Positions 28,617-38,589 are shown, counted from the stretch's first letter. The stretch: DNA of 64,000 nt from Methylobacterium terricola (GCF_006151805.1 NZ_VDDA01000006.1:62001-126000), one strand, 5' to 3'. Notes: generated by a model from the letters alone, not told the origin. Numbers and translations are program-made.

Positions 28617-29054
28617 ATGAGTTCAGCTGACCACGTCGAAACGCCTCAGATGATCGGCCTGGTGTCCGATATTGTATCGGCCTACGTGTCGAACAACAGC
28701 GTGCCGGTGGGCGAGCTGTCGAGCCTGATCCGCAGCGTCCACGAGGCGGTGGCCCGGCTCGGCACGGCCGCGCCGGCGGAGCCCGAGCGGCTGGTCCCGC
28801 CGGTGCCGATCAAGAAGACCGTCTCGCCCGACTACCTGATCAGCCTGGAGGACGGGCGCCGGTACCGGACGCTGAAGCGCCATCTTGCCGGCCGCGGCCT
28901 CACCCCCGAGCAGTATCGCCAGAAATGGGGCCTGCCGCCGGACTACCCGATGGTCGCCGCCAACTACGCCGCCCAGCGTTCCGAGCTCGCCAAGAGCATC
29001 GGCCTCGGCCAGAAGCCGGTGGTCCGCCGCCCGCGCTCGACCCAGGCCGCCTGA
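28617..29054 (+). CDS. MucR/Ros family regulator lacking zinc-finger cysteines
   Basis: A 145-residue nucleoid-type transcription regulator. The family core is clear: KTVSPDYLISLEDG, LKRHLAGRGLTPEQYRQKWG, LPPDYPMVAANYAAQRS and LAKSIGLG. In Ros and most MucR proteins the segment reads CLEC; here the two positions are Ser and Asp, the protein has no cysteine at all, and the second zinc His is also replaced. Zinc-free Ros/MucR proteins that still bind DNA are known in Mesorhizobium. The N-terminal part (TPQMIGLVSDIVSAYVSNN) is the usual oligomerisation region. It sits between ntrC and ntrY, an unusual position within the nitrogen cluster. Confidence 0.88.
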   Translation: MSSADHVETPQMIGLVSDIVSAYVSNNSVPVGELSSLIRSVHEAVARLGTAAPAEPERLVPPVPIKKTVSPDYLISLEDGRRYRTLKRHLAGRGLTPEQYRQKWGLPPDYPMVAANYAAQRSELAKSIGLGQKPVVRRPRSTQAA

Positions 29055-29186
29055 TCCCGGGCTCGCCCTCCCGGCGCGAGCCCGCCTCGGATGACCTCCG
29101 CACGGGCCTGATCCCCCGCGGCCGCGATTGCCGCCGCGGCGGCATCCGTATTAATTTCGCCACACTGTAGTGGCCTTGCACCACGG

Positions 29187-31514
29187 ATGCTGTTCACACG
29201 ACGCCCCCGGGCTTCGGCGCCCCCTGCCGGCGCGGCCGGTCCCACCCCCGGGCCGGTCGAGGCCCCGCCCAGGCTGGTCCAGACCCCGTCCAGGCCGGCT
29301 CACGACGCCGCCCCGCGGGGTCCGGGCTGGTTCGGGGCGCTCGCGGTCATCGTCGCCCTGGCCCTGGCGCTCGCCACCTTCCTGATCCTGGTCGGCGCCA
29401 CCGCGATCGCGCCGACCCACACCGTGGTGGTGACGCTGCTGCTCAGCAACGTCGCCCTGGTGCTGCTGCTCGTCGTGGTGATCGCCTGGGAGGCGCGGGT
29501 CTTCCTGCGGGCGCGGCGCACCAACGCGGCGGCCGCGCGGCTGCACACCCGCATCGTCGGCCTGTTCAGCCTGATCGCGACCCTGCCGACGGTGCTGCTC
29601 GCCGTGGTGGCGTCGATCACGCTCGAGCGCGGCCTGTCGCCCTGGTTCTCGGACCGGATGCGCAACGTCGTGCTGATGTCGGTCGACGTCGCCGACGCCT
29701 ACCTGACGAACCAGTGCCAGAGCCTCGCCCGCGAGGCCCGCATCCTCTCCGACGACCTGACCCGGGCGCGGCCGGCCTTCGACGTCGAGCGCGTCTGGTT
29801 CGAGAGCTTCATGACGGCGCGGGCCGCCTCGCTCGGCCTGCCGATCGCCCGGATCATGCGTTCGCCGACCGAGACCGTGGCACGGGCCAATATCGACATC
29901 CTCAAGGACCCGCCGCTGCCCTCGGCCAGCGACTTCGAGGAGGCGGCGAAATCCGCCGACGCCACCTGCCTGCTGCCGCGGGAGGGCCGGGTCTTCGGCA
30001 CGCTGATGCGGCTGCCGGCCTACGACGACGCCTTCCTGCTGGTCGAGCGCGAGGTGACGCGGCTCGCGGTCGAGTTCCCGGGGGTGTCGCGGGCCGCCGC
30101 GACCGAGTTCCTGACCATCGATGCCGGGCGGCGCAGCGTGCAGATCGCCTTCGCGACGATGTTCGCGCTGATCGCCCTGATCGCGCTGCTCTCGGCGGTG
30201 TGGTTCGGGCTCAACTTCGCCAACCGGTTCGTGGTGCCGATCCGCCGGCTGATCAACGCCGCCGACCAGGTCGCGTCCGGCAACTACTACGCCCAGGTGC
30301 CGTTCCGGAAGACCGAGGGCGACCTGCAGCATCTCGGCGAGAGCTTCAACAAGATGACGCAGGAGCTCAGCCGCCAGCGCACCACCCTGATCGAGCAGAG
30401 CGAGCAGATCGACAGCCGCCGCCGCTTCACCGAGGCGGTGCTGGCCGGGGTGCCGGCCGGCGTGATCGGCGTCGACGGGCGCGGCATCATCACCATCGCC
30501 AACCCCTCCGTCGAGCGGATGCTCGGGCGCTCCGTCGCCGACCTCGTCGGCGAGCCGCTGGAGGCGGTGATGCCGGAGCTCGGCGGCCTGCCGGGCGATG
30601 CCCGCGCCCGCCCGACCCAGCAGCAGATCCAGATCGCCCGCAACGGCCGCGAGCGCACCATCGACGTGCGGATGACGAGCGAGCAGTCGCAGGACGGCGA
30701 CCGCGGCTACGTCGTCACCCTCGACGACATCACCGACCTGGTGACGGCGCAGCGCACCTCGGCCTGGGCCGACGTCGCCCGCCGCATCGCCCACGAGATC
30801 AAGAACCCGCTGACCCCGATCCAGCTCTCGGCGGAGCGCATCCGGCGCAAGTACGGGCGCGTCATCACCGCCGACAAGGAGATCTTCGAGCAGTGCGTCG
30901 CCACGATCGTGCGCCAGGTCGACGACATCAAGCGGATGGTGGACGAGTTCTCGTCCTTCGCCCGGATGCCGAAGCCGGCCATCGCCCGCAACGACCTGAC
31001 CGAGATCGTGAAGCAGAACCTGTTCATGATGCGGGTGGCCCATCCCGACGTGACCTTCACGCTGGAGGAGGGCGCGAGCCGCATCAGCGCCGCCTTCGAC
31101 ACGCGGCTCCTGTCGCAGGCGATCACCAACATCCTCAAGAACGCCGTCGAGGCGGTGCAGGCGGTGCCCGAGGACGTGCGGGGCGAGAGCCTGGTCGCGG
31201 TGCGCCTCTACGAGGAGGGCGAGGCGGCGGTGATCGAGATCACCGATACCGGCAAGGGATTCCCGCAGGAAGGGCGCCAGCGGCTGCTCGAACCCTATAT
31301 GACCACCCGCGAGGGGGGCACGGGCCTCGGATTGGCGATCGTGAGCAAGGTCTTGGAAGAGCACGGCGGCGGCATCGAGCTGAACGACAACCCGCGCGGG
31401 CGTGGCGGGCAGGTGCGCATGCGGGTCCTCAGGGAGGTGCGGCGCGACGAGCCGCCGGCCCGGCCGGCGCGGCCGGCCGAGGCCGCGCGGACGTCCCCGG
31501 AGACCGCCGCGTGA
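29187..31514 (+). CDS. ntrY: Membrane histidine kinase NtrY
   Basis: Inner-membrane sensor kinase, partner of NtrX. After a Pro-rich N-terminus there are about three closely spaced helices (residues 48-140), a periplasmic domain, and another helix near residue 325. HAMP (FVVPIRRLINAADQVASGN), PAS (residues ~415-520), an H-box ([22 protein letters not shown]) and the ATPase domain (NILKNAVEAVQ, ITDTGKGFP, GTGLGLAIVSKVL) follow. At 775 residues it fits the family. It stands 133 bases after mucR and 138 before ntrX. Confidence 0.95.
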   Translation: MLFTRRPRASAPPAGAAGPTPGPVEAPPRLVQTPSRPAHDAAPRGPGWFGALAVIVALALALATFLILVGATAIAPTHTVVVTLLLSNVALVLLLVVVIAWEARVFLRARRTNAAAARLHTRIVGLFSLIATLPTVLLAVVASITLERGLSPWFSDRMRNVVLMSVDVADAYLTNQCQSLAREARILSDDLTRARPAFDVERVWFESFMTARAASLGLPIARIMRSPTETVARANIDILKDPPLPSASDFEEAAKSADATCLLPREGRVFGTLMRLPAYDDAFLLVEREVTRLAVEFPGVSRAAATEFLTIDAGRRSVQIAFATMFALIALIALLSAVWFGLNFANRFVVPIRRLINAADQVASGNYYAQVPFRKTEGDLQHLGESFNKMTQELSRQRTTLIEQSEQIDSRRRFTEAVLAGVPAGVIGVDGRGIITIANPSVERMLGRSVADLVGEPLEAVMPELGGLPGDARARPTQQQIQIARNGRERTIDVRMTSEQSQDGDRGYVVTLDDITDLVTAQRTSAWADVARRIAHEIKNPLTPIQLSAERIRRKYGRVITADKEIFEQCVATIVRQVDDIKRMVDEFSSFARMPKPAIARNDLTEIVKQNLFMMRVAHPDVTFTLEEGASRISAAFDTRLLSQAITNILKNAVEAVQAVPEDVRGESLVAVRLYEEGEAAVIEITDTGKGFPQEGRQRLLEPYMTTREGGTGLGLAIVSKVLEEHGGGIELNDNPRGRGGQVRMRVLREVRRDEPPARPARPAEAARTSPETAA

Positions 31515-31651
31515 CGCGCAAGGTCCCGTCCGCCGGGGGCCGCCGGGAGCGCCGGACCTCGCACAGCCCCATTCCACACAGCCGAATTCGATACAGCAGC
31601 GGGTGCGGAGCCTCCGGGACCGCCATCCGCGCCGCGGGGAGGCCCTGAGCC

Positions 31652-33022
31652 ATGAGCGCCGACATTCTGATCGTCGATGACGAGGCCGACATCCGCGAGC
31701 TCGTCGCCGGCATCCTCGACGACGAGGGCCACCGCACCCGCACCGCCGGCTCCTCCGACGAGGCGCTGGCGGCGATCGAGGCGCGCCGCCCCCACCTCGT
31801 CTTCCTCGACATCTGGCTCCAGGGCTCGCGCCTCGACGGGCTGCAGGTGCTCGACGTGATCAAGGCCCAGGCCCCGGACCTGCCGGTGGTGATGATCTCG
31901 GGCCACGGCAACATCGAGACCGCGGTCTCGGCGATCAAGGCGGGCGCCTACGACTTCATCGAGAAGCCGTTCAAGGCCGACCGGCTGATCCTGGTGGCCG
32001 AGCGGGCGCTGGAGGCCTCGCGCCTCAAGCGCGAGGTGCGCGACCTCAAGGCGCGCTCCGGCCAGGCGAGCCGCATCGTCGGCGCCTCCGTCGCGGCCAA
32101 CCAGCTGCGCCAGACCGTCGAGCGGGTGGCGCCGACCAACGCCCGGGTGATGATCGCGGGCGCGCCGGGCTCGGGCAAGGAATTGTCGGCCCGCACCATC
32201 CACGCCGCCTCGTCGCGGGCCAACGGCCCCTTCGTGGTGATCAACGCCGCCACGATCACCCCGGAGACGATGGAGGCCGAGCTGTTCGGGGTCGAGGCCC
32301 AGGACGGCAAGCCGCGGCGCGTGGGCGCGCTCGAGGAGGCCCATGGCGGCAGCCTCTACATCGACGAGGTCGCGGACATGCCGCGCGAGACCCAGAACCG
32401 CATCCTGCGGGTCCTCGTCGACCAGAACTTCCAGCGCGTCGGCGGCACGACGCGGGTCCATGTCGACGTGCGGATCATCTCGTCGTCGTCGCGCGACCTC
32501 GCCGAGGAGATCGCCGGCGGCCGCTTCCGCGAGGACCTGTTCCACCGCCTCAGCGTGGTGCCGATCCGCATTCCCTCGCTCGCCGAGCGGCGCGAGGACG
32601 TGCCGGAGCTGATCGCATTCTTCATGGAACAGATCTCGGCCGCCACCGGCCTGCCGCAACGGCGCATCGCCGCCGACGCGATGGCGGTGCTGCAATCGCA
32701 CGACTGGCCCGGCAACGTCCGCCAGCTGCGCAACAACGTCGAGCGGCTGATGATCCTGACGCAAGGGGATCCCGAGACCGAGGTCACCACCGAGATGCTG
32801 CCGAGCGAGGTCGGGGCGCTCGTGCCGACCACCCCGAGCGGCGCCGGCGGCGAGAAGCTGATGAGCCTGGCGCTCCGCGAGGCGCGCGAGATCTTCGAGC
32901 GCGAGTACCTGGTGGCGCAGATCGCCCGGTTCTCCGGCAACATCTCCCGCACCGCCGAGTTCATCGGCATGGAACGCTCGGCCCTGCACCGGAAGCTCAA
33001 GTCCCTCGGCATCGGCGCCTGA
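31652..33022 (+). CDS. ntrX: Response regulator NtrX
   Basis: NtrC-family regulator controlled by NtrY. The receiver has VDDEADI, LVFLDIWLQGS with the phosphoacceptor Asp, and IEKPFKAD. The AAA+ domain has GAPGSGKE as Walker A and GSLYIDEVADMP as Walker B, but the GAFTGA sigma-54 loop is absent (ELFGVEAQDGKPRRVGALEE). Loss of that loop is normal for alphaproteobacterial NtrX, which works with sigma-70. The C-terminal HTH is SRTAEFIGMERSALHRKLKS. It has 456 residues. hfq and hflX follow in the usual order. Confidence 0.95.
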   Translation: MSADILIVDDEADIRELVAGILDDEGHRTRTAGSSDEALAAIEARRPHLVFLDIWLQGSRLDGLQVLDVIKAQAPDLPVVMISGHGNIETAVSAIKAGAYDFIEKPFKADRLILVAERALEASRLKREVRDLKARSGQASRIVGASVAANQLRQTVERVAPTNARVMIAGAPGSGKELSARTIHAASSRANGPFVVINAATITPETMEAELFGVEAQDGKPRRVGALEEAHGGSLYIDEVADMPRETQNRILRVLVDQNFQRVGGTTRVHVDVRIISSSSRDLAEEIAGGRFREDLFHRLSVVPIRIPSLAERREDVPELIAFFMEQISAATGLPQRRIAADAMAVLQSHDWPGNVRQLRNNVERLMILTQGDPETEVTTEMLPSEVGALVPTTPSGAGGEKLMSLALREAREIFEREYLVAQIARFSGNISRTAEFIGMERSALHRKLKSLGIGA

Positions 33023-33303
33023 CGACGGCCGGGTCCCGGGACCCGCTTTTGTGAGTGTCAAGCTCCCGTCGTTCTGCTAAGGCATCCTGTGGCCGGAACG
33101 CGACAGGATCGCGGGCACGGCCGGACGCGGCAGGATCGCGGCCCGGGGGATCTCCCCTGCGGCCAGTCTGCACTTGCGTCCGGACGAGCTTCACCGTGTA
33201 ATGGGACGGCCGGATCCCGGGGCGGCGCGCCGCGCCTCCCGCAAAACGACAACACGGACCGACCCGTCGACAGGACTGGCAGCGGGTTCAAAGGACAAGA
33301 AGA

Positions 33304-33558
33304 ATGGCGGGCGAACGCGCTCAGAATCTGCAGGACACCTTCCTCAACCACGTTCGCAAGAACAAGATCCCGCTGACGATCTTCCTGGTCAACGGCGTGA
33401 AGTTGCAGGGTGTCGTGACCTGGTTCGACAACTTCTGCGTGCTGCTGCGGCGCGACGGCCACTCGCAGCTGGTCTACAAGCACGCGATCTCGACCATCAT
33501 GCCGGGCCACCCCGTGCAGCTGTTCGAGCAGGGCGAGGAGGGGGCCGAGAAGGCCTGA
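33304..33558 (+). CDS. hfq: RNA chaperone Hfq
   Basis: Hexameric Sm-like RNA chaperone that supports sRNA-mRNA pairing. The 84 residues include the Sm1 segment [42 protein letters not shown], and the Sm2 motif [11 protein letters not shown]. It has an acidic C-tail (EEGAEKA). The gene has its own upstream spacer of 281 bases and is followed by a strong terminator, so it can be expressed apart from hflX. Confidence 0.97.
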
Positions 33559-33626
33559 TCCCGTCCGGAGGGACCGATGCGCGACGCGGCCCCCCGGGTC
33601 CCGTTCGCGCCCCCATGCCAGTGTCC

Positions 33627-33652
33627 AGGCCGCGCGACGCGGCCTGTTTTTT
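33627..33652 (+). terminator. Rho-independent terminator after hfq
   Basis: AGGCCGCG pairs perfectly with CGCGGCCT around a CGA loop, followed by G and six T residues. It lies about 70 bases beyond the hfq stop. Confidence 0.9.
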
Positions 33653-33786
33653 GCCGGTTTGCCTTTTGACAGGGTCGCCGTCGAATCCCGGGCCGCGGAT
33701 GCGCCCCGACGCTTGATTATCTTACGCCTCCATCCAACCTCTGTCCGATGGACTCCCGACCGATTCCGGGGGCAGCCGGAGAGACG

Positions 33787-35166
33787 ATGGAACCGCGGAC
33801 CCCAGGCGAGATCCGCCTGCAGCGCCAGGCCGAGCCGGAAGCCGCGATCGCGGCCGAGACCCGCACGCTGGTGATCGGCCCCTACCCGACGAAGCGCGAC
33901 GCCCACGGCGAGCCGCGTCCGCCGCTCGCCCGGCTCGACGAGGCGGTGGGCCTCGCCGCCGCGATCGAGCTCGACGTCGCCGACAAGCTCCTCGTCACCG
34001 TCCAGCAGATCCGGCCCTCGACCTTCCTCGGCAAGGGCCGGGTGGAGGAGATCGCCGGGCGCATCGAGGCCGACGGCATCCGCCTCGTGGTCATGGATTG
34101 CGCGCTCTCGCCGGTGCAGCAGCGCAACCTGGAGAAGGCCTGGGGCGTCAAGGTCATCGACCGCACCGGCCTGATCCTGGAGATCTTCGGGCGGCGCGCC
34201 TCGACCCGCGAGGGCACGCTGCAGGTCGAGCACGCGCATCTCGCCTACCAGCGCAGCCGGCTGGTGCGGTCCTGGACCCACCTCGAGCGCCAGCGCGGCG
34301 GCTTCGGCTTCCTCGGTGGCCCGGGCGAGACCCAGATCGAGGCCGACCGGCGGATGATCCAGGAGCGGATGACCCGGATCGAGCGCGAGCTCGAGACCGT
34401 CACCCGCACCCGCGGCCTGCACCGCCGCTCCCGGCGCCGGGTGCCGTACCCGATCGTCGCGCTCGTCGGCTACACCAATGCCGGCAAGTCGACCCTGTTC
34501 AACCGCCTGACCCGGGCCGAGGTGCTGGCGGAGAACATGCTGTTCGCGACCCTCGATCCGACCGCCCGGGCGATCAAGCTGCCGCACGGCGAGACCGCGA
34601 TCCTGTCCGACACCGTCGGCTTCATCTCCGACCTGCCGACCATGCTGATCGCCGCCTTCCGGGCGACGCTCGAGGACGTGATCGAGGCCGACATCCTGCT
34701 CCACGTCCGCGACATCGCCCACGAGGATGCGGAGGCGCAGGGCGCCGACGTGGCGCAGGTGCTGGCCGAGCTCGGCATCGAGCCCGACGCCGACCGGATC
34801 ATCGAGGTCTGGAACAAGGCCGACCTCCTCGACGAGGCGGAGCGCGAGCGCCTGCTCAACCTGAGCCGGCCGAACGGCAAGGAAGGGCCGAAGCCCGTCC
34901 TGCTCTCGGCGCTGACCGGCGAGGGCATCGACCGGCTGATGAGCCGGATCGAGGCCCGGATCGCGGCGGCCCGCACGAGCTTCGCGGTGATCCTGGAGCC
35001 GGCGCAAGGCGCCGAGCTGCACTGGCTCTACGAGAATGCCGAGGTGCTCGACCGCCGCGAGGATGCCGAGGGTGCCCTGCACCTCGTCGTCCGGGTGGCG
35101 CCGGAGAAGGAGCCGCGCTTCCTCAACCGGTTCGGCGCGGCGCGGCGGTTGCGGGGGGGCGGGTGA
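33787..35166 (+). CDS. hflX: GTPase HflX
   Basis: Ribosome-associated GTPase that can split stalled ribosomes under stress in E. coli. The N-terminal domain contains [15 protein letters not shown] and [20 protein letters not shown], a linker [17 protein letters not shown], and the G domain has [12 protein letters not shown] (G1), ATLDPT (G2/G3 region), DTVGFI (G3) and NKAD (G4). ATG 33787 has GGAGAG at good spacing; ATG 33748 in the same frame would add 13 residues. It follows hfq as in most proteobacteria, but here a terminator separates them. Confidence 0.95.
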   Translation: MEPRTPGEIRLQRQAEPEAAIAAETRTLVIGPYPTKRDAHGEPRPPLARLDEAVGLAAAIELDVADKLLVTVQQIRPSTFLGKGRVEEIAGRIEADGIRLVVMDCALSPVQQRNLEKAWGVKVIDRTGLILEIFGRRASTREGTLQVEHAHLAYQRSRLVRSWTHLERQRGGFGFLGGPGETQIEADRRMIQERMTRIERELETVTRTRGLHRRSRRRVPYPIVALVGYTNAGKSTLFNRLTRAEVLAENMLFATLDPTARAIKLPHGETAILSDTVGFISDLPTMLIAAFRATLEDVIEADILLHVRDIAHEDAEAQGADVAQVLAELGIEPDADRIIEVWNKADLLDEAERERLLNLSRPNGKEGPKPVLLSALTGEGIDRLMSRIEARIAAARTSFAVILEPAQGAELHWLYENAEVLDRREDAEGALHLVVRVAPEKEPRFLNRFGAARRLRGGG

Positions 35167-35217
35167 GGTCCGTTCACCGGAGCTTGCGGAATTCTTCGCC
35201 TCGGGTAACCTCACGCC

Positions 35218-35469
35218 ATGACAGCGGACATGGTCTTCCTGATGCGGCGGCAAGAGCCGCGGTCGAGGTTTCAGGACCTCGACAGCGTCACGATCAACGT
35301 CGCCGTCATCACGGATGACGGCGACCAGATCGCCGCGGGCTCCGAGGGTACGATCGTAGGAATCTGGCGCGGTGGCGCAGCCTACGAAGTCGAGTTCGCA
35401 GAGCCACCTGGTGCCTTGGCTACGATCGATCCGGGCGACCTTACGCTCGTCGCCCGAGCTCCGATCTGA
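35218..35469 (+). CDS. DUF4926 domain protein
   Basis: An 83-residue protein with the DUF4926 fold pattern: [20 protein letters not shown], then the small beta core [10 protein letters not shown] and [12 protein letters not shown], ending LTLVAR. DUF4926 genes often sit directly before DUF6883 genes, and the pair is suspected to be a toxin-antitoxin-like or immunity module (family context, not proven). Here a DUF6883-like frame begins two bases after the stop but is broken by a nonsense codon, so this gene may be an orphan. The composition is slightly less GC-rich than its neighbours. Confidence 0.75.
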   Translation: MTADMVFLMRRQEPRSRFQDLDSVTINVAVITDDGDQIAAGSEGTIVGIWRGGAAYEVEFAEPPGALATIDPGDLTLVARAPI

Positions 35470-35470
35470 G

Positions 35471-35809
35471 GTGGCGGATTGGCCGTCGGAGTGGCTGATA
35501 GAGCCACGTAAGATCACACATTACCTCCTGAACTAAACTCATCGAGCGGGCGGTCCCAAGGCTCTGTTCTTCGCTCGCTTCGGCTTCTCTCTTGAAAATC
35601 CCAACGAACTCGCCTTCGCCCTCTTGGAACATTCGATCGCAAGCCACCTTGTGCGCGACGCGAACTCGGATTCGTGCGACCGCAAACTGGTTTTCGAACG
35701 GCCGATTCAAGCGCCTGATGGCCGAATACCACGCGTGAGAACGATTTGGTCGGTCGAGTCGAGCAGTCATGCTCGCTTCATTACGGCTATCCCGCCCACG
35801 AGGGGTTGA
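35471..35809 (+). pseudogene. DUF6883-like gene interrupted by an in-frame TAA
   Basis: Reading from GTG 35471, one frame gives [21 protein letters not shown], then TAA at 35534-35536, then THRAGGPKALFFARFGFSLE and sequence onward to a stop at 35809. The joined product of about 112 residues matches the DUF6883 pattern (YLLN..H..GG.KA.FF..FGF...N...L...L). A single base change could restore a sense codon. The open downstream part lacks a good start and ribosome site. It directly follows the DUF4926 gene, its usual partner. A sequencing error or suppression could also explain the stop. Confidence 0.7.
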
Positions 35810-35972
35810 TCGGAGACCGACCCAAATAGAGGAGCGATCCTTTCTCCAAGGTCTCGAATTTTCTCTGCCGAATTGAATGACGGATCGATGCAGAAAATGC
35901 AGCAAAATAGAGATTGAGATCGTCGCCATATTGCAACTCAATCGCATGATGACCCGGGCCTGAGTCATACCC

Positions 35973-37133
35973 ATGCCGATCCACCGTCTCGCCATCTCCG
36001 GCTACCGCAGCTTACGCGACATCATCCTCGGCCTCGACCGGCTGACCGTGGTCACGGGGGCGAATGGCAGCGGCAAGTCGAGCCTCTACCGCGCCTTGCG
36101 CCTCCTCGCCGAGGTCGCGCAGGGGCGGGCGATCCCGTCGCTCGCGCAGGAGGGCGGCTTCTCCTCGGCCCTGTGGGCCGGGCCTGAGACATTCGGGCGC
36201 CGGGTCCTCGACGGCACGCACCGGGTCGAAGGGACCGTGCGGCGCCACCCCGTCGAGCTGAAGCTCGGCTTCTCCGACGACGATTACGGCTACGCCATCG
36301 CGCTCGGCCTGCCGTCGGCGTCCCGGGAGGAGACGGTCTTCGCCCACGACCCCGAGATCAAGGCCGAGAGCGTCTGGACCGGGCCGATCGTCGGCCGGGC
36401 CAACATCTTCGCCGAGCGGCGCGGGCCGCTGGTGCGGCTGCGCGACCAATCCGGCGCCTGGCGCGAGGCCCTTCGCGATCTCGCCCCGTTCGACAGCCTG
36501 ATGACCCACGGCGCCGATCCCCGCGACGCCCTCGACGTGCTCGCGTTGCGCGAGCGGATGCGGGCCTGGCGCTTCTACGATCACTTCCGCACCGACCGCG
36601 ACGCCCCGGCCCGCCGGCCGCAGATCGGCACCCGCACGCCGGTGCTCGCGGCCGACGGCGCCGACGTCGCGGCGGCGATCCAGACCATCCGGGAGATCGG
36701 CGACCGCGACGCCCTCGACGCGACCATCGCCGCGGCGTTCCCGGGCGCAACCCTGTCGGTGGCGGCGAGCGACGGCCAGTTCTCGCTCGAGCTGCGTCAG
36801 CACGGGCTGCTGCGCCCCTTGCGCGGGCCGGAGCTCTCGGACGGAACCCTGCGCTACATCCTGCTCGCGGCAGCACTTCTGTCGCCGCGCCCGCCCGACC
36901 TGATGGTGCTCAACGAGCCCGAGACCAGCCTGCACGCCGACCTGCTGGCACCCCTCGCCGGGCTGATCGCGCGGGCGGCGCAAGCCACGCAGGTCGTGGT
37001 GGTGTCGCACGCCGCCGCGCTCGTCGCGGGCCTGGAGCAGGAGGGCGCCGCCCGCATCACCCTCGACAAGCGCCTCGGCGAGACCCTGGCGCCGGACCAC
37101 GACCCGCCATCCTGGGTCTGGCCGAAGCGGTAG
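35973..37133 (+). CDS. AAA family ATPase, RecF/OLD-like
   Basis: A 386-residue ABC-type ATPase of the RecF/SMC-like group. Walker A is TGANGSGKSS near residue 32; the signature-like region is LRGPELSDGTLRYILLAAALL; Walker B is DLMVLNEPETSLH, and the D-loop and H-like VVVSHAAALV follow. No nuclease (TOPRIM) domain is seen. Such proteins occur in anti-phage or repair contexts, but no partner gene is evident here: upstream is the broken DUF6883 gene and downstream is a convergent MFS gene. The role is open. Confidence 0.8.
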   Translation: MPIHRLAISGYRSLRDIILGLDRLTVVTGANGSGKSSLYRALRLLAEVAQGRAIPSLAQEGGFSSALWAGPETFGRRVLDGTHRVEGTVRRHPVELKLGFSDDDYGYAIALGLPSASREETVFAHDPEIKAESVWTGPIVGRANIFAERRGPLVRLRDQSGAWREALRDLAPFDSLMTHGADPRDALDVLALRERMRAWRFYDHFRTDRDAPARRPQIGTRTPVLAADGADVAAAIQTIREIGDRDALDATIAAAFPGATLSVAASDGQFSLELRQHGLLRPLRGPELSDGTLRYILLAAALLSPRPPDLMVLNEPETSLHADLLAPLAGLIARAAQATQVVVVSHAAALVAGLEQEGAARITLDKRLGETLAPDHDPPSWVWPKR

Positions 37134-37134
37134 C

Positions 37135-38352
37135 TCATGCCGCCGCGAAACGGCGCCCGTGCAGATGCGCGACGAGCCGGCGCCGGACCAGGAGCAGGCC
37201 GCCGGAGATCGTCAGACAATACACGCCCATCCCGGTCACGATCCCGGAAAAGGGCACCCCGGCATCGATCATCAGGCCCGACAGGCCGGGGCCGAGCGCC
37301 GTGCCCAGCACCATGATCGCCACGATGGCGCCGCGGATCGCCCCGAGATGGCGGGTGCCGTAGACCTCCGGCCAGAGGGCGCCGAACAGGGTCAGCGAGA
37401 TCCCGTCGGTGACGCCGTAGAGCAGCATGAAGGCGAAGGCGGCCCATGGGGCGCCGACCCCGCCGAGGATCAGGCAGGCGAGCCCGAACGGCACCAGGTA
37501 GAACGGCAGCAGGGCCAGGGCCGAGAACCGGTCGACGAGGCGGCCGGCCACGAGCAGGAAGACCAGGGTCGCGGCCGCGTAGGGCGGGAAGGCGGCGGCC
37601 AGCATCGCGGGCGGCCAGCCCCGGCTCTCGGCGAGATGCACCTGGTGGAAGACAATCGTGTTGCTGATGAAGGAGGGCGGCAGCATCGCCAGCAGCAACC
37701 CGTAGAGATACGGGTCGGCGAGGGCCTGGGCGCGGGTCGCCCCCTCGGCCGGGCCGGAGCGGGCCGTCTCCACCGGCACCCGCTCGCGCCGCACGAGGTG
37801 GCGGGCGAGGGGGAGCGCCCCGACGATCAGAATCGCCGCGATCGCCAGCCAGGCGCCGCGCCACCCGAAGAGGGCGGCGGCGGCGACGAAGCCGAGGGGC
37901 AGGCAGGCCTGGCCGGCATTGAGCCCGGTGGCGGCGAGCGACACCGCCCGGCCGCGCTCCGCCGCGAACCAGCGCCCGATGAGCGTGTAGGCGGTCTGCA
38001 GCATCAGCCCCTGGCCGGCGAGGCGGAGCAGGAACAGGCTCGGTGCCAGCACCAGGAGGTTCGGCGAAAGCCCGAGGCCGGCGGCGCCCGCCGCGAGGAG
38101 GAGAGCGGCGAGGCTCACCACCCGGGAGGCCGGCCAGCGGTCGAGGAGCCCGCCGAGCCCCGCGAGCGCCACCGCCGAGGCCAGGGTGACGCCGGCATAG
38201 AGCGTCCCGAACGCCCCGTCGGACAGCCCGAACTCCCGCCGGATCGCCCCACCCGACAGGGCGACCACGACGGTCTGGCCGAAGCAGGAGCAGAACAGCA
38301 GCAGGAACCCGGCCGCGAGCCAGCGCAGGTTGTCCTTGAGGAAGGCGGTCAT
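37135..38352 (-). CDS. MFS transporter
   Basis: A 405-residue, twelve-helix transporter. Helix 1 begins LRWLAAGFLLLFCSCFGQTV after the ATG at 38352, and repeated segments such as GGLLDRW and GRLVDRF stand at the MFS loop positions. An upstream in-frame stretch (to 38454) is Arg/His-rich and not membrane-like, so ATG 38352 is preferred. It is convergent with the AAA ATPase gene, with only one base between the stops. The substrate is unknown. Confidence 0.82.
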   Translation of the reverse strand: MTAFLKDNLRWLAAGFLLLFCSCFGQTVVVALSGGAIRREFGLSDGAFGTLYAGVTLASAVALAGLGGLLDRWPASRVVSLAALLLAAGAAGLGLSPNLLVLAPSLFLLRLAGQGLMLQTAYTLIGRWFAAERGRAVSLAATGLNAGQACLPLGFVAAAALFGWRGAWLAIAAILIVGALPLARHLVRRERVPVETARSGPAEGATRAQALADPYLYGLLLAMLPPSFISNTIVFHQVHLAESRGWPPAMLAAAFPPYAAATLVFLLVAGRLVDRFSALALLPFYLVPFGLACLILGGVGAPWAAFAFMLLYGVTDGISLTLFGALWPEVYGTRHLGAIRGAIVAIMVLGTALGPGLSGLMIDAGVPFSGIVTGMGVYCLTISGGLLLVRRRLVAHLHGRRFAAA

Positions 38353-38488
38353 CGACTGGGGGTAGTGGAGGAGCGTGGGTCGACAATGGCGGTGAGCGGA
38401 CCACCGCCGCAACGCGAATTGTCGCCGTCGGCTTCGATCGAAGGGCATTGCCACGAGCGGGCAACACCAACCTCTTCCGGACCTCTTA

Positions 38489-38505
38489 GTATCATGCTAT
38501 GATAC
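38489..38505. promoter_or_regulatory. higBA operator-promoter palindrome
   Basis: GTATCATGCTATGATAC is a perfect inverted repeat with 7-bp arms and a three-base centre. TATGAT at 38498-38503 is a near-consensus -10 hexamer inside the right arm, and the higB start codon lies 25 bases downstream. HigA antitoxins typically repress such sites. It appears intact, although the toxin gene behind it is split. Confidence 0.7.
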
Positions 38506-38589
38506 CAAAAACGACGGCCGAGAATTCATCGTGATCCGCAGCTTTGCCGATGACCGAACCGAGAAGCTATGGGAGGGCGGCGGCTCTGG

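Noticed and set aside
31652..33022. NtrX lacking GAFTGA as a broken sigma-54 activator
   Set aside because: Loss of this loop is normal in alphaproteobacterial NtrX, so it is not a defect.
35787..35984. Minus-strand open frame of 65 residues opposite the DUF6883-like remnant
   Set aside because: The opposite strand carries the recognisable DUF6883-like sequence over part of it, and there is no ribosome site or family match.
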